Shown here: one piece after another, positions 26,909-36,600 of the stretch
Layout: each line of letters starts with the position of its first letter
How positions within the stretch are numbered: the stretch's first letter is position 1
Made by a program: the position numbers and the translations under genes
Notes under the pieces: model-generated
Databases searched by the model: none
What the model was told of the DNA's origin: nothing
What the model saw: the letters and a program-made list of their open reading frames with translations, nothing else
Assembly: GCF_030159995.1 (NCBI RefSeq)
Contig: NZ_BSNM01000027.1
Coordinates: forward strand, 248,001 to 312,000
From: Litoribrevibacter albus
GTDB taxonomy: Bacteria > Pseudomonadota > Gammaproteobacteria > Pseudomonadales > Litoribrevibacteraceae
Direction: 5' to 3'
Length of the DNA stretch: 64,000 bases

Positions 26909-27343
26909 CTATAACAAGAATCGCTCAATACAGTCTTGTTCCTGATCACAATGCTCCGTACCCGCGCCAAACCATGCCACCGACATACACAAAGTATTCT
27001 CACACCGTCGAATACTGGCATTAGCAGAAGGAAATAATGTGTGAAGATTTTCAGAGAGATGAGACAAGTCCAAACGAACTAACTCTTGAGGGGAGCAAGG
27101 ATTACAGGTCACAGAAGAAAGATTCGAAAGATCATTAACCTGGTAGGCATTTCGCTGGTCATAATTGAGATAAATCCGACGGGATGCTTCCTCAATTAAA
27201 GCAAGCGCTTGTGCGGTGTAAAAGCCGCGATCTAATTGCTGTTGAGCTGCCATCTGAAGACGCGCCGTTCCCAACAACGTAATCGAAATTAGCAGCAAAG
27301 CAACGAGAAGTTCTATAAGAGAAAATCCACTCTTTCGTAACAT
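26909..27343 (-). CDS. PilV/GspI-like minor pilin, second set
   Basis: A 144-aa prepilin; leader MLRKSG cut before FSLIELLVALLLISITLLG with Glu at +5, followed by ARLQMAAQQQ as in PilV/GspI proteins. It has a CNPC motif and a later Cys pair (CENTLC) plus a Cys-rich end (HCDQEQDCIERF). AAGGA lies 9 bp before the ATG. It heads the extra minor-pilin operon, 111 bp downstream of the end of the main pilus operon on the same strand, so read-through is possible. Confidence 0.8.
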   Translation of the reverse strand: MLRKSGFSLIELLVALLLISITLLGTARLQMAAQQQLDRGFYTAQALALIEEASRRIYLNYDQRNAYQVNDLSNLSSVTCNPCSPQELVRLDLSHLSENLHTLFPSANASIRRCENTLCMSVAWFGAGTEHCDQEQDCIERFLL

Positions 27344-27454
27344 GCATCACATCCTTGTGACTGATCAGTTCCGTTGGAGCAAATATATAAAGAGTAGTAT
27401 TGGAAGTAACTACGAAAGTGGTTGGAAATTAAAAGCTATTACAAGAGATTAGGG

Positions 27455-27910
27455 TTATTTCTCACAATAATCTGGGGGATCAGAGCCATCTAAAGGCGCA
27501 TAATTGAATACCCCAGTTTTTCCTATAGTAATAACACCACATGCATCGTCTTCTTGAGATCCTTTTGGTTGAGCTTTTAGAAGATAACCATCTCGGGAGG
27601 CACTGGAAATTGTTACAACATAGTGATTTGTCACCCCCTCATCCAATGCCATTAACAAATTTTCATCAGGCACACCTGTATCGCCGCCTCCAGTAGCAGC
27701 CCCCTTATAAGTCTGGCGCTCAAACTTATACTGTTCCATCTCTGTAGTAAGCTCGATCATTGTCGCCATAGCATCAGCTCGATACCCGGTCCGAATAAAC
27801 TCCTGATACGATGGAAAGGCAATAACCGCAATAATGCCAATAATGGCAATAACTACCATTAATTCAACCAGGGTAAATCCTTTAGATCGTGAAATATTTT
27901 GGTTAATCAT
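27455..27910 (-). CDS. pilE: Minor pilin PilE
   Basis: A 151-aa prepilin with leader ending SRSKG before FTLVELMVVIAIIGIIAVIA and Glu at +5, then FPSYQEFIRTGYRADAM and the PilE-type EMEQYKFERQTYKG. Two Cys (DACG and DYCEK at the end) can close the D-region. It is last in the fimU-pilV-pilW-pilX-pilY1-pilY2-pilE operon and overlaps pilY2 by 8 bp. PilE is a minor pilin linking the tip complex to the major pilin in Pseudomonas. Confidence 0.9.
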   Translation of the reverse strand: MINQNISRSKGFTLVELMVVIAIIGIIAVIAFPSYQEFIRTGYRADAMATMIELTTEMEQYKFERQTYKGAATGGGDTGVPDENLLMALDEGVTNHYVVTISSASRDGYLLKAQPKGSQEDDACGVITIGKTGVFNYAPLDGSDPPDYCEK

Positions 27911-28241
27911 TATCTAATATCCTAGGAAGATCGGACTTATTTAATCTTCTAATTTTTATAACTTCATCACTTTCCCAGTCAATAGAAACCTCGACCCAAC
28001 GAGCCCCTTTCAGCCCTGAACAACCTACTAAAGTTTTCCCAGACCGATCATAGCAAGTCACTAATGACGAGACTGAAAATGCTTGGTCAGAAATAACAAT
28101 ACTATTTTTTGAAAAATCATCTAATGTGCCTGAAACAAATCTATAATCACTCTCAACTGCATTAGCAAAGCCACTTAGAGTTAGTAACGCAAGAAAGTAA
28201 ACTATGCCTCTTCGCCCAACTATCATTTGAGTTCCTCCCAT
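27903..28241 (-). CDS. pilY2: PilY2-like small exported protein
   Basis: The 112-aa product has an N-terminal signal sequence (RRGIVYFLALLTLSGFANA) and a short mature domain with one Cys pair (TCYDRSGKTLVGC). It sits between pilY1 and pilE, where Pseudomonas has pilY2 (about 115 aa). Its start overlaps the pilY1 stop by 19 bp; the internal ATG at residue 6 is an alternative. No catalytic motif is seen. The name rests on position, size and signal peptide. Confidence 0.7.
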   Translation of the reverse strand: MGGTQMIVGRRGIVYFLALLTLSGFANAVESDYRFVSGTLDDFSKNSIVISDQAFSVSSLVTCYDRSGKTLVGCSGLKGARWVEVSIDWESDEVIKIRRLNKSDLPRILDND

Positions 28242-31200
28242 GAAATTTTATTCGGTTCATTTGTATGAGGTGAAAACAATTCAATAATAGGTTTTTCAAA
28301 CGTTGACTGGCCTATACCGTCATTTCCTAATCTTGTTAACCCAGCAGGAGGACTCTTAAGTTGGTAACCCGCAAGCGTACTATCTTCCTCATTTATTTCA
28401 CCATCCCGATTAAAGTCTAAGATTGGCCCTGGATTAGAGCCGTACAATAACGAAATTGCCATGGTGAAACCGGAAGCCCCAAAGGTACAAGGATCAACTT
28501 CAGGTATAAGACTATTGAAGATCACATAATCAGAAGCCCTTAAAGGATTATGAATGATTCTTTCTCCGGAAGCAGGTAAGGCCAAATACCATCCCATTTT
28601 TCTTGATATTCCCGATTCATCAGATTCATACCCATACAGAAAAGTTGCTTCAGACGAATTAGCAGGCTCAATTGAACGTGTTGCAATTGTTTCCCCATCA
28701 ACCAGAACACTAGACACTTTAATAACGCGCTCAGCAAATAAATTGGAATCGGAGCTTATAGAGAGATTATATTTCGAGTTGGCATGCATGACCGTATAGA
28801 CATACTCGGCATCGGCTGAGTCATGGTCACCTTCAGCAAGAAACTGACCCGTTCCAAAAAACAGTAACTGATTGGGCCAAGTTTTAACGTCAAAAACAAC
28901 GGGGTTATCAACAACCACCAGTTCAGTTGTTATAGGTCTTTGACCTTCCGTTATAAACACGGGGGTAATCTGAGAACCACTGTATGACTTTGGCGTTCCG
29001 TTATCATAAGTTATTTGACTATCAAATACCCACTCAGATGGATTTGTTGAGAAAGTATTTATCGCCCAAACATTTCCTTTCAGGTCTCCAGCATAGATAA
29101 AATCTCCAGTACCATTACCATCCAGATCTCTAACAGTAATACTAGACATACCGTTACAGGCATCAAGACATTGCCCCGAAGACAAAGCCCCAACACCAGT
29201 ATCAAAGGTTTTGAGAAGAGCTCCTGTTGCGATATCCAACATGAAGATCTTAGCTTTACCATCTAATAAATTATGATATCCATTCGCCAATAGCACGACC
29301 CAAGATCCATCATTCATTTTGGCTACTTTTGCCTGGGGATACGTCAGCCCAAGAGAATCAAGTGACACCTCCCATAAAACCTTATTAGAGGTACTTTCTG
29401 TTATCGTTTCTGGATCGGTGACATCAATAGCAAAAATAGATTTCCCACCGGCACCCAGACCACCAAGAAGAAGAGTTTTCCATGCACCACCAATGTAAGC
29501 ATCAGCAACTTCTACAGTCCCATCAACGTAATACCGGTGATTGTAAGATTTATCTACAAGATAGTGTAAACCCCGATCTGCTTCAGTAGAGACAACTCCT
29601 GCCGGTATAAATGCAAACTGTTCTTCCCCGTTCGAAGCATTAAATGCATGTAACATTCCATCATTAGAGCCCACATAGAGCATTGGTGTCCGAGAAAACA
29701 GGCTTCTCATATAGGAAATATAACCAGGCTCAATATAATCAGGCCAACTTGAAGCAGCACCAGATACATATACAGGTGCAGAATTGATAATATCTCCCAA
29801 TACAGTAGAACGATCCCGGAAAGCGCCTTCACTTGCCCCTTCTCTAGACCGCTCTCCACGAAGATAATCAACCGCATCAGAAATGAAGTCGTTTTCGCCC
29901 TTACCCGCATTCTGGTAAAACGAGATATAGTCAGAATTATATAAAGTTTTCAGATCTGATAAATGAGCACTAGGAAGACTATTTTTACGAAACGCTACCG
30001 CATTCCCCGCGTCAACGTCATAAGTTAGAATATTACGTTGATCGGGCTGTTTAGCGTCCAACTTCTCTGATGCCTTCCATTCAACATCTCCAACTTGAAG
30101 ATCACCGGTAAGTTGCTGTGCTATCAGCTCGCCTCCCCAGGAACCAGAGGTAAACTGTGCATAATAGAATTTACTGTCAGTACGATAGCTTGTTGAGTTA
30201 AAAGCCAATGCAGATGCGGTGCCTGTTCGGCTCTCAATTTCATCAATAGATGCCTCAAGAGATTCAATTAACGATTGAGGGTTATTTGCATTTAAATATA
30301 GTCCGTGGCCATTCCATGCGGCGTGACGAATATCATCAATGGTCGAGCTTTTATTAGATTCGGGTTTCGGCCAACTAAAGGATTTATCTGGATATAAAGG
30401 CATTCCATCTTCATCTGTCTCCTGACCAGATACAGAACTATTTGGGACAATTTGACCATTCACTCCAAATGCGACAGTAAACGTCACCATATGCTGTCCA
30501 GGGTTTTCATCAACCCCTTCAATAGTGGGAACCTCATCAGCTAAAACATTATCTTCAAAGAAGTCTGTAGCATAGTACTTCAATGCTACGTCGGCTAAAG
30601 TATTCGAATAGCTATCTCGGTCTGAAGCCCTGACATATTCATTGGTAGATAATCCATCAATATCACCAGGGCCTGTCCAGTCTGTATCACTATTCCAATA
30701 ACCATCGGTCATAAGAATGGTATAGTTTTGCTGACAAGAGCCACCTTTATCTTGTGCTTGAATTGGAGAATTACCTCCCTTGAAGTACTCCCCCGCCTCT
30801 TCTAAAGCACTTCTTAAAGGAGTACCGCTGCTCGAGCCAACACTATAAACACTGGACAGTAATGAAGTCTTGTTGCTTTCGACTCTCATATCAGAAACAG
30901 AATAGCGAACACGGTTCCAAATAGTGTTCATTCCCATTCTAGCTTCGGAGTTTTCTATCACTTCACCAACAGCCTTTTTAGCAACATTCTTTCTGGTTCG
31001 GTAATAGGTATACCAATTACGAAAATTCTGTTTCTCAGTAGTGGACATAGAGGTGTATTGAACAATATCTGAATACTCAGTGGAACACTCCCCCTTATCG
31101 TATAACCCGTCATGGTCCAAATCATTCCAGGGTACATATCCATAGTCACTATTCAAACTAACTGAACTTTGACTATAGCTCCCAGCCCACGGAGTGTATT

Positions 31201-31693
31201 CAATACTTGAATCATAAGCGGTGGAATTATAACCTGCACACATTTGAAGAATGTCATCAATTAAATATCCTTGGCTATCAAGCTCTTCAGTTGAACTATA
31301 AAAAGTTGAAGGATATAAAGGCGTCTTAGTTGTTGAGATTTTGCTGGGTAAATGTCCACTATTGAATAAATACTCTTCATAATCATCATGTAAATAATAT
31401 TTATCCGTCAAAAACGCTGATTCTTTACACCGCCCCTGTTTATCGGTTTTTTTACAGTATTCATAGCTAAAGTAATATGTACCCTTGGGATGTGCATCCT
31501 CTGCTTCCTTAGTTTTTGTGACATCCCACGCCATACTGCCAGAATCATCCATTACAAAATAAATGTTAGGCTGAACACTAAAACCAAGAAACAAAGGACG
31601 ATCTTTAATCACTCCTGGGGCAGCATAAATGTAAGAAGAGATCATCAATAAACCCACAGAATAAATCTTATTGGATAACCTTTTAGTGATCAT
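28223..31693 (-). CDS. pilY1: Type IV pilus tip adhesin PilY1
   Basis: From ATG 31693 (AGAAGG 8 bp upstream) the product is 1156 aa with a signal peptide ending IYA before APGV. The frame continues to an ATG at 31723 overlapping pilX. The N-terminal half is a von Willebrand A-like domain with the metal-ion site VMDDSGSM. The C-terminal half is the PilY1 beta-propeller (LYVGSNDGMLHAFNASNGEE) with calcium-loop-like DLDGNGTGD and a second acidic loop, DFNRDGEINEED, close to the C-terminus. PilY1 sits at the pilus tip, binds surfaces, controls retraction and signals surface contact. The large N-terminal domain is the most divergent part in the family. Confidence 0.92.
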   Translation of the reverse strand: MITKRLSNKIYSVGLLMISSYIYAAPGVIKDRPLFLGFSVQPNIYFVMDDSGSMAWDVTKTKEAEDAHPKGTYYFSYEYCKKTDKQGRCKESAFLTDKYYLHDDYEEYLFNSGHLPSKISTTKTPLYPSTFYSSTEELDSQGYLIDDILQMCAGYNSTAYDSSIEYTPWAGSYSQSSVSLNSDYGYVPWNDLDHDGLYDKGECSTEYSDIVQYTSMSTTEKQNFRNWYTYYRTRKNVAKKAVGEVIENSEARMGMNTIWNRVRYSVSDMRVESNKTSLLSSVYSVGSSSGTPLRSALEEAGEYFKGGNSPIQAQDKGGSCQQNYTILMTDGYWNSDTDWTGPGDIDGLSTNEYVRASDRDSYSNTLADVALKYYATDFFEDNVLADEVPTIEGVDENPGQHMVTFTVAFGVNGQIVPNSSVSGQETDEDGMPLYPDKSFSWPKPESNKSSTIDDIRHAAWNGHGLYLNANNPQSLIESLEASIDEIESRTGTASALAFNSTSYRTDSKFYYAQFTSGSWGGELIAQQLTGDLQVGDVEWKASEKLDAKQPDQRNILTYDVDAGNAVAFRKNSLPSAHLSDLKTLYNSDYISFYQNAGKGENDFISDAVDYLRGERSREGASEGAFRDRSTVLGDIINSAPVYVSGAASSWPDYIEPGYISYMRSLFSRTPMLYVGSNDGMLHAFNASNGEEQFAFIPAGVVSTEADRGLHYLVDKSYNHRYYVDGTVEVADAYIGGAWKTLLLGGLGAGGKSIFAIDVTDPETITESTSNKVLWEVSLDSLGLTYPQAKVAKMNDGSWVVLLANGYHNLLDGKAKIFMLDIATGALLKTFDTGVGALSSGQCLDACNGMSSITVRDLDGNGTGDFIYAGDLKGNVWAINTFSTNPSEWVFDSQITYDNGTPKSYSGSQITPVFITEGQRPITTELVVVDNPVVFDVKTWPNQLLFFGTGQFLAEGDHDSADAEYVYTVMHANSKYNLSISSDSNLFAERVIKVSSVLVDGETIATRSIEPANSSEATFLYGYESDESGISRKMGWYLALPASGERIIHNPLRASDYVIFNSLIPEVDPCTFGASGFTMAISLLYGSNPGPILDFNRDGEINEEDSTLAGYQLKSPPAGLTRLGNDGIGQSTFEKPIIELFSPHTNEPNKISWEELK

Positions 31694-31706
31694 ACTTAGT
31701 ACCTTC

Positions 31707-32273
31707 TTAAATGCTGAATGCATAATGTGTTCGGATGACTGTTGAAGCTAATCCTTCAACTCCCCAACCAATAGCAGTGACTCTAAATGCATAACGACCT
31801 TGGGGACCATCATCGTCGCTTTCTGTTCGGCCTAAATATTCAACAATTGCCAATGGTTGCTTTTCAAAAGAAGCATCATATTCAATTTCAATAAAACTCA
31901 TATCGGAACGACCTGTATCCCAAGCTTTCTCATTCTTATACTCAAAATCTCCATCGGCGGGGAACGAGAAATCAATTTCATTAGCCGCATCAAACACCAA
32001 ACTATACCGACCTTCACTACCGTCAAAAGATGACGCAATTAACTGTGTTGATGTAATTTGATTTTCTATAAGCTCACCAACTTGAGCTACTGCAAACTCG
32101 GCAGCCTCAAAGGAGAGTTGCTTCATTCTCGCGTTGTAATTAGATTCAAGTGTCAAGGTAACATTCTTGGTCGTTGATACGCCCCAAAGCGTCATAATTA
32201 GCATTAATGCCAAACAAACAAGCAAAACATTGCCTGATTGATATTTTAGAGATATACGTTTTATCGTTGACAT
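31707..32273 (-). CDS. pilX: Minor pilin PilX
   Basis: A 188-aa PilX protein: short basic leader ending YQSG, then NVLLVCLALMLIMTLWGVS. Glu at +5 is absent, as expected for PilX. The ARMKQLSFEAAEFAVAQ segment after the helix is the PilX N-terminal family pattern. It precedes pilY1 and follows pilW by 3 bp. PilX joins PilV, PilW, FimU and PilY1 in the tip complex that primes pilus assembly. Confidence 0.88.
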   Translation of the reverse strand: MSTIKRISLKYQSGNVLLVCLALMLIMTLWGVSTTKNVTLTLESNYNARMKQLSFEAAEFAVAQVGELIENQITSTQLIASSFDGSEGRYSLVFDAANEIDFSFPADGDFEYKNEKAWDTGRSDMSFIEIEYDASFEKQPLAIVEYLGRTESDDDGPQGRYAFRVTAIGWGVEGLASTVIRTHYAFSI

Positions 32274-32276
32274 AAC

Positions 32277-33323
32277 CTATAACCCCTTATTCCTAACCTT
32301 AACCATATTTACAAGCTCTTGAGAGGTATTTCCTCCCTGAATAGTAATAGAGACTTTAATCTGAACAGGTTTATTGCGACCAGTTACGTCTGAAAGGCTA
32401 TCTACGAACCAATCAGTGATTCCATCATTATCATCATCAACACCATAAAAGACCTGAAAATCTTCAACTAGCCTTACAATTTCATTGGAAGTTGAAGGGG
32501 TCTCACCATTAATGAGTCGAAATAAAGACTTTGTACTTCCTTCATCTATTTCGGAGTCAGCGACTACATACCTCACATCGAAATAACGACCAATGAACGT
32601 AGCGCCGCCACTTGCTGAAGCATTATATGAAGCAGAAATTTCTCTTGAGTCACCTAGATTAAGTTGATTACTGAAACCATCAAAGCTTTCCCCAGTAGAG
32701 AAATCCAACCTAGCTACAGAGCCATCTGCAATCCCATCATCTAAGCCACCAAGATCAAATGCTGACGCATTCAGAACCTCCGGATCATTAGTCAGAATAA
32801 ACGAAGTCGCATTCTCACAATTAGAAGCAACTAACCAATCTCCTTTTGAAATTAGAGAATTGCCATTGCTATCAAATACATTCTTAGCATCAACTAAAAA
32901 TGCAGGCTCGGGAAAGAATTGCCCAATCGTATCTCTAGATATCACACGTACATCTAAGTCCTGCATATAGAACAGAGACAAACTATCAGGATTACTCCCA
33001 CCATCCTGACCCGCAACGCCCCAATAGCTATCAGGAACCAACGATGTGGCTGTTCTAATCAGCTTATCTAGAGATTCATCAGCTTTTTTGGGATTAATAT
33101 CGGTAAACACACATCCCATATACCCAGCTTGAGTCAAATCACTTTTGACAAACTTAAGTGCAACCCTAGTTGACTCCATTAGCTGCAAAGCATCTGCATT
33201 TAACTCAAATGTCTCGCCTACTTTGGTAAACAAACGGACAACTGCAGCCATTAAAACTGAGGCAATTAAAACAGCAACCAGTACCTCAACTAACGTATAC
33301 CCTTTGTGAATACGATTCTTCAT
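32277..33323 (-). CDS. pilW: Minor pilin PilW
   Basis: From ATG 33323 (TGAGG 5 bp upstream) the product is 348 aa with leader MKNRIHKG cut before YTLVEVLVAVLIASVLMAA and Glu at +5. A longer frame reaches into pilV and is unlikely. PilW is the largest minor pilin; the mature part includes the typical AGYMGC motif shortly after the helix and a C-terminal domain with FQVFYGVDDDNDG. Tightly packed between pilV and pilX. Confidence 0.9.
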   Translation of the reverse strand: MKNRIHKGYTLVEVLVAVLIASVLMAAVVRLFTKVGETFELNADALQLMESTRVALKFVKSDLTQAGYMGCVFTDINPKKADESLDKLIRTATSLVPDSYWGVAGQDGGSNPDSLSLFYMQDLDVRVISRDTIGQFFPEPAFLVDAKNVFDSNGNSLISKGDWLVASNCENATSFILTNDPEVLNASAFDLGGLDDGIADGSVARLDFSTGESFDGFSNQLNLGDSREISASYNASASGGATFIGRYFDVRYVVADSEIDEGSTKSLFRLINGETPSTSNEIVRLVEDFQVFYGVDDDNDGITDWFVDSLSDVTGRNKPVQIKVSITIQGGNTSQELVNMVKVRNKGL

Positions 33324-33334
33324 GATTGCCTCAA

Positions 33335-33910
33335 CTATGGTCGAACTATTGTTTTCATACATGTAAGATCAATTTTAGGATTTCCACTGCATTTCGTGCC
33401 TAACTCAACATCAGAGCCATCAGAATTTTGAGCCATTTGGCGATCATCCCACATGATAGTCACTTCGTAATATGTAGTTTGAACACCAGTACCCTCAACC
33501 TTCAAGCTGTCTGTTTTACGTTCAATTTTACCTTGTCCTTTTGGAAGGGACTCTCCTATCATCATTTCCCATTCCGCAAGCATATGACGAATCATCGTAG
33601 TTCTTGCACAGCCAGTTCCACAATCAGTCACGAGATTTGCTTGATAATTTGGCGATCCCCAAAAGTCAGCAGAAAAGGAATCATAAAGAGCACTAACGCC
33701 TTGATTAGAGGTAGGATTTGAAGACACCTGAGACTTAATAGCGTCACTTATATAAGTAGCAGCCTCCATCGCATAGACCTTATTCATCGCACTCGTATTT
33801 CGCTTCATTGCTGTACTTTGAAGCACTCCCATCCCAAGGAGCGAAACCATTAAAATAACGGCAGCAGCAATCACCTCAATGATGGTATAACCTACTTGTC
33901 CCTTAGACAT
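33335..33910 (-). CDS. pilV: Minor pilin PilV
   Basis: A 191-aa prepilin: leader MSKGQVG cut before YTIIEVIAAAVILMVSLLGMG, Glu at +5, then LQSTAMKRNTSA as in PilV. Cys pairs (TDCGTGCARTT; KCSGNP...LTCMK) suggest disulphides. Starts 13 bp after fimU and ends 11 bp before pilW. Second gene of the main minor-pilin operon. Confidence 0.9.
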   Translation of the reverse strand: MSKGQVGYTIIEVIAAAVILMVSLLGMGVLQSTAMKRNTSAMNKVYAMEAATYISDAIKSQVSSNPTSNQGVSALYDSFSADFWGSPNYQANLVTDCGTGCARTTMIRHMLAEWEMMIGESLPKGQGKIERKTDSLKVEGTGVQTTYYEVTIMWDDRQMAQNSDGSDVELGTKCSGNPKIDLTCMKTIVRP

Positions 33911-33923
33911 TTGAAGACCTCTA

Positions 33924-34448
33924 TCAGCAGTCAGGCAAAGATGTTAACAATGGATTCCCGGCAGGAGTCAAAGAAAGGCGGCGTCGTTTATTTCCATTTG
34001 CTTCGGCATAGCAGAAATGAATGTCTCCACTAGTATTAGCAATCCCTTCTCCATTGAAAATAAAACCAGTGACAGACGCTGTAGAAGTAACTTCTTTATA
34101 GTCACCCCGACTCTTTAACACAGACTCGTCTTCACTTACCACGCCATCTCCATTTGAATCGACAAAAACAAGCCAACCATTTGCCCATTCATTTCCTGAT
34201 GTCCCACACTGGTTCTCAACATTGGTTTTTAGCGCACAAATCGTCACTTCCGAGCGAATTTTTAGCGCCTGACTCTTCGCATATACAATGGCAGCAAGGG
34301 TATCGTTCGCTTGAGTCTTTAGTCGCTGCCCATGAATCATATTCTTAAAAGAAGGGAAAGCGATCAGCAGAATCACTCCCAAAATCGCAAGAACGACCAT
34401 AAGCTCAATCAAACTAAATCCAAGATTTTTCTTTGAAAACAAATTCAT
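33924..34448 (-). CDS. fimU: Minor pilin FimU
   Basis: A 174-aa GspH/FimT-family prepilin with leader ending KKNLG before FSLIELMVVLAILGVIL and Glu at +5, FPSFKNMIHGQRL, and the GspH-type C-terminal part ending in LTPAGNPLLTSLPDC. First gene of the main operon; its promoter should lie in the AT-rich 190 bp up to ispH, where I could not settle a single -35/-10 pair. Distinct from fimT on the other strand. Confidence 0.9.
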   Translation of the reverse strand: MNLFSKKNLGFSLIELMVVLAILGVILLIAFPSFKNMIHGQRLKTQANDTLAAIVYAKSQALKIRSEVTICALKTNVENQCGTSGNEWANGWLVFVDSNGDGVVSEDESVLKSRGDYKEVTSTASVTGFIFNGEGIANTSGDIHFCYAEANGNKRRRLSLTPAGNPLLTSLPDC

Positions 34449-34629
34449 TTCTCCGTGGACTTACATACACAGTCAGGTTTTTCGTAATAATTTTAGTATA
34501 CGTAATGACAATTTAATCACTTAGCCATAGCTGACCAGCGGTCAAAATCCTCAGACTGAGTGGTAAAGCTTTGAATTACAGAGAATATTTACGTGATGAG
34601 TATCACAAAAGAAAGGAAACGGGGGAGGA

Positions 34630-34655
34630 GTAACTGAGGTCTAAACCTCAGTTAC
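34630..34655 (-). terminator. Inverted repeat at the 3' end of ispH
   Basis: GTAACTGAGG / CCTCAGTTAC, a perfect 10-bp palindrome with a 6-nt loop overlapping the ispH stop. No T tract follows on the minus strand, so it may act as an RNA 3'-end stabiliser. Confidence 0.4.
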
Positions 34656-35591
34656 CGGGATACGAAGCTCTTTTGGCATGGAGAAAACAACGTTCTCTGG
34701 TTTGCCTTGCAGCTCTTCAGGTGCATCAGCACCAAAGGCTTTCAGGCGCTCGATCACGCCACGAACCAAGACTTCAGGTGCGGAAGCGCCAGCCGTAATA
34801 CCTATTGAAGCAACACCATCCAGCCAGGCTTTTTCGATCTGCTCAGCATCATCAATTAAATAGGCAGAGCACCCCATGCGCTCAGACAACTCACGCAGGC
34901 GATTTGAGTTCGAACTGTTAGGTGAGCCAACCACCAACACCAGATCACAATCAGACGCTAACTCTTTAACCGCATCTTGCCGATTCTGAGTGGCATAGCA
35001 GATATCGTCTTTGCGAGGGCCTTCAATCTTTGGAAAGGTCTCGCGAAGCGCAATAATGACCTTGGCTGTATCATCCATAGATAAGGTCGTCTGGGTGACG
35101 TACGCTAATCTCTCCGGGTTATTCACTTTCAGTTGATAAGCATCTTGCTCATTTTCAACCAAGTAAATTTCGCCGCCATGATCATGGTCATATTGGCCCA
35201 TCGTGCCTTCGACTTCCGGATGTCCCGCATGACCAATCAGCACACATTCACGACCTTCCCGACTGAACTTGGTTACTTCCATATGAACCTTGGTGACCAA
35301 AGGACAGGTTGCATCAAAGACCTTTAGGCCTCGACGCTTCGCTTCATCCTGCACAGCTTTGGAAACACCGTGAGCACTAAAAATCACCAAATTATCGTCT
35401 GGTACCTCATCGAGTTCATCAACAAAGATAGCCCCTCGACTCTTTAGGCCATTCACCACAAAACGGTTATGAACAACTTCGTGACGAACATAAATAGGAG
35501 CACCAAAGACATCCAGCGCACGATTAACAATTTCAATCGCCCGATCAACGCCAGCACAGAAGCCACGAGGGTTTGCCAATTTAATTTTCAT
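34641..35591 (-). CDS. ispH: 4-hydroxy-3-methylbut-2-enyl diphosphate reductase
   Basis: Final enzyme of the MEP isoprenoid pathway, an iron-sulphur protein making IPP and DMAPP. From ATG 35591 ([19 protein letters not shown]) the length is 316 aa, equal to E. coli IspH; an upstream in-frame ATG at 35615 is less likely. Cluster Cys are in [15 protein letters not shown] and the later [10 protein letters not shown] region; HEVVHN and [10 protein letters not shown] supply substrate His. Last gene of the ileS-lspA-fkpB-ispH run. Confidence 0.97.
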   Translation of the reverse strand: MKIKLANPRGFCAGVDRAIEIVNRALDVFGAPIYVRHEVVHNRFVVNGLKSRGAIFVDELDEVPDDNLVIFSAHGVSKAVQDEAKRRGLKVFDATCPLVTKVHMEVTKFSREGRECVLIGHAGHPEVEGTMGQYDHDHGGEIYLVENEQDAYQLKVNNPERLAYVTQTTLSMDDTAKVIIALRETFPKIEGPRKDDICYATQNRQDAVKELASDCDLVLVVGSPNSSNSNRLRELSERMGCSAYLIDDAEQIEKAWLDGVASIGITAGASAPEVLVRGVIERLKAFGADAPEELQGKPENVVFSMPKELRIPVTEV

Positions 35592-35618
35592 CACAACACC
35601 TTTGCCCAAAGGCAATTA

Positions 35619-36092
35619 TTAGTTTGCAGCCGTTGCTTGTTCTTGAGCAGGCTGAACATCAACGATCTTAACTTTGAATTCCAAAGTCTCACCAGCCAAC
35701 GGATGGTTAAAATCAACGATGACTTCATTTTCCAAAATAGATTTCACAACACCAGGCAGTTCAGCCTTATTGGCGTCAGCAAAGGAAAGCATCAAACCTG
35801 GCTCTAAATCCACATCCGCGAACTGATCTTTTTTAAAGGATTGCACATTGTTTGGATTTGGCTGACCAAACGCTTTCTCTGGCAACAAAGTGAAGGTCTG
35901 CTCGTCACCCACAGTCAATCCAACCAAAACCTCTTCAAAACCAGGTAATAAGTTTCCATCACCCATCACAAAGGTCGCAGGCTTAGTTTCAAAATTCGAA
36001 TCCACAACGCCACCGTCTGATAACATGATGGCAAAATTTAGAGTGACTTCCATGCCCTCAGCGATTGTATTTGTAGTGGTGTTGGTAGTCAT
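35619..36092 (-). CDS. fkpB: FKBP-type peptidyl-prolyl isomerase, SlpA/FkpB family
   Basis: The 157-aa cytoplasmic protein has the small FKBP core (GMEVTLNFAIMLSDG, FVMGDGNLLPGFEEVL) with the inserted IF chaperone domain (LLPEKAFGQPNPNNVQ), as in E. coli FkpB/SlpA. Assists proline isomerisation. It lies between lspA and ispH, the conserved order, and its start overlaps the lspA stop by 4 bp. Confidence 0.93.
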   Translation of the reverse strand: MTTNTTTNTIAEGMEVTLNFAIMLSDGGVVDSNFETKPATFVMGDGNLLPGFEEVLVGLTVGDEQTFTLLPEKAFGQPNPNNVQSFKKDQFADVDLEPGLMLSFADANKAELPGVVKSILENEVIVDFNHPLAGETLEFKVKIVDVQPAQEQATAAN

Positions 36093-36580
36093 TGAGATCT
36101 CCGAGCCATAAACAACGAATCTATCACCAGAATTGCCGCACCAATTGAAATTGCAGTGTCTGCGAAATTAAAGGCGGGAAAGTGATAAACATCATAATAC
36201 ACATGAATAAAATCGATCACATAACCATACACCATGCGATCATAGAGGTTGCCCAACGCACCACCCAGCACCAGTGCAATGGCTATTTTTTCCCATTGGG
36301 AAATTTGTTTCCCAAGCAGTAGCCATCCGACCAGGCCAGCCGATACAACCAAAGCGATACCAGCAAAAAACCAACGCTGCCAACCACTTTGATCAGACAA
36401 AAAACTAAACGCTGCCCCATAATTATGAAGCAAGGTCCAATTGAACATCGGCATCACTTCAACAGAGACGCCGTAGGTCAGAGCCGAAGAGGCAATTTGT
36501 TTAGTAAGATAATCAAACGCAATAACGGCAACGGCTAATAACAACCAAACCGCGCGTTTCTGATGAAATTCCAATGCCAT
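36089..36580 (-). CDS. lspA: Lipoprotein signal peptidase
   Basis: Inner-membrane aspartyl protease that cleaves diacylglyceryl-modified prolipoproteins. The 163-aa protein has four hydrophobic helices and both catalytic Asp motifs: GALGNLYDRM and FNFADTAI. It serves the several lipoproteins encoded in this window. Between ileS and fkpB as in most proteobacteria. Confidence 0.97.
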   Translation of the reverse strand: MALEFHQKRAVWLLLAVAVIAFDYLTKQIASSALTYGVSVEVMPMFNWTLLHNYGAAFSFLSDQSGWQRWFFAGIALVVSAGLVGWLLLGKQISQWEKIAIALVLGGALGNLYDRMVYGYVIDFIHVYYDVYHFPAFNFADTAISIGAAILVIDSLFMARRSQ

Positions 36581-36600
36581 ACAATGGGACGTAAGCTCGC

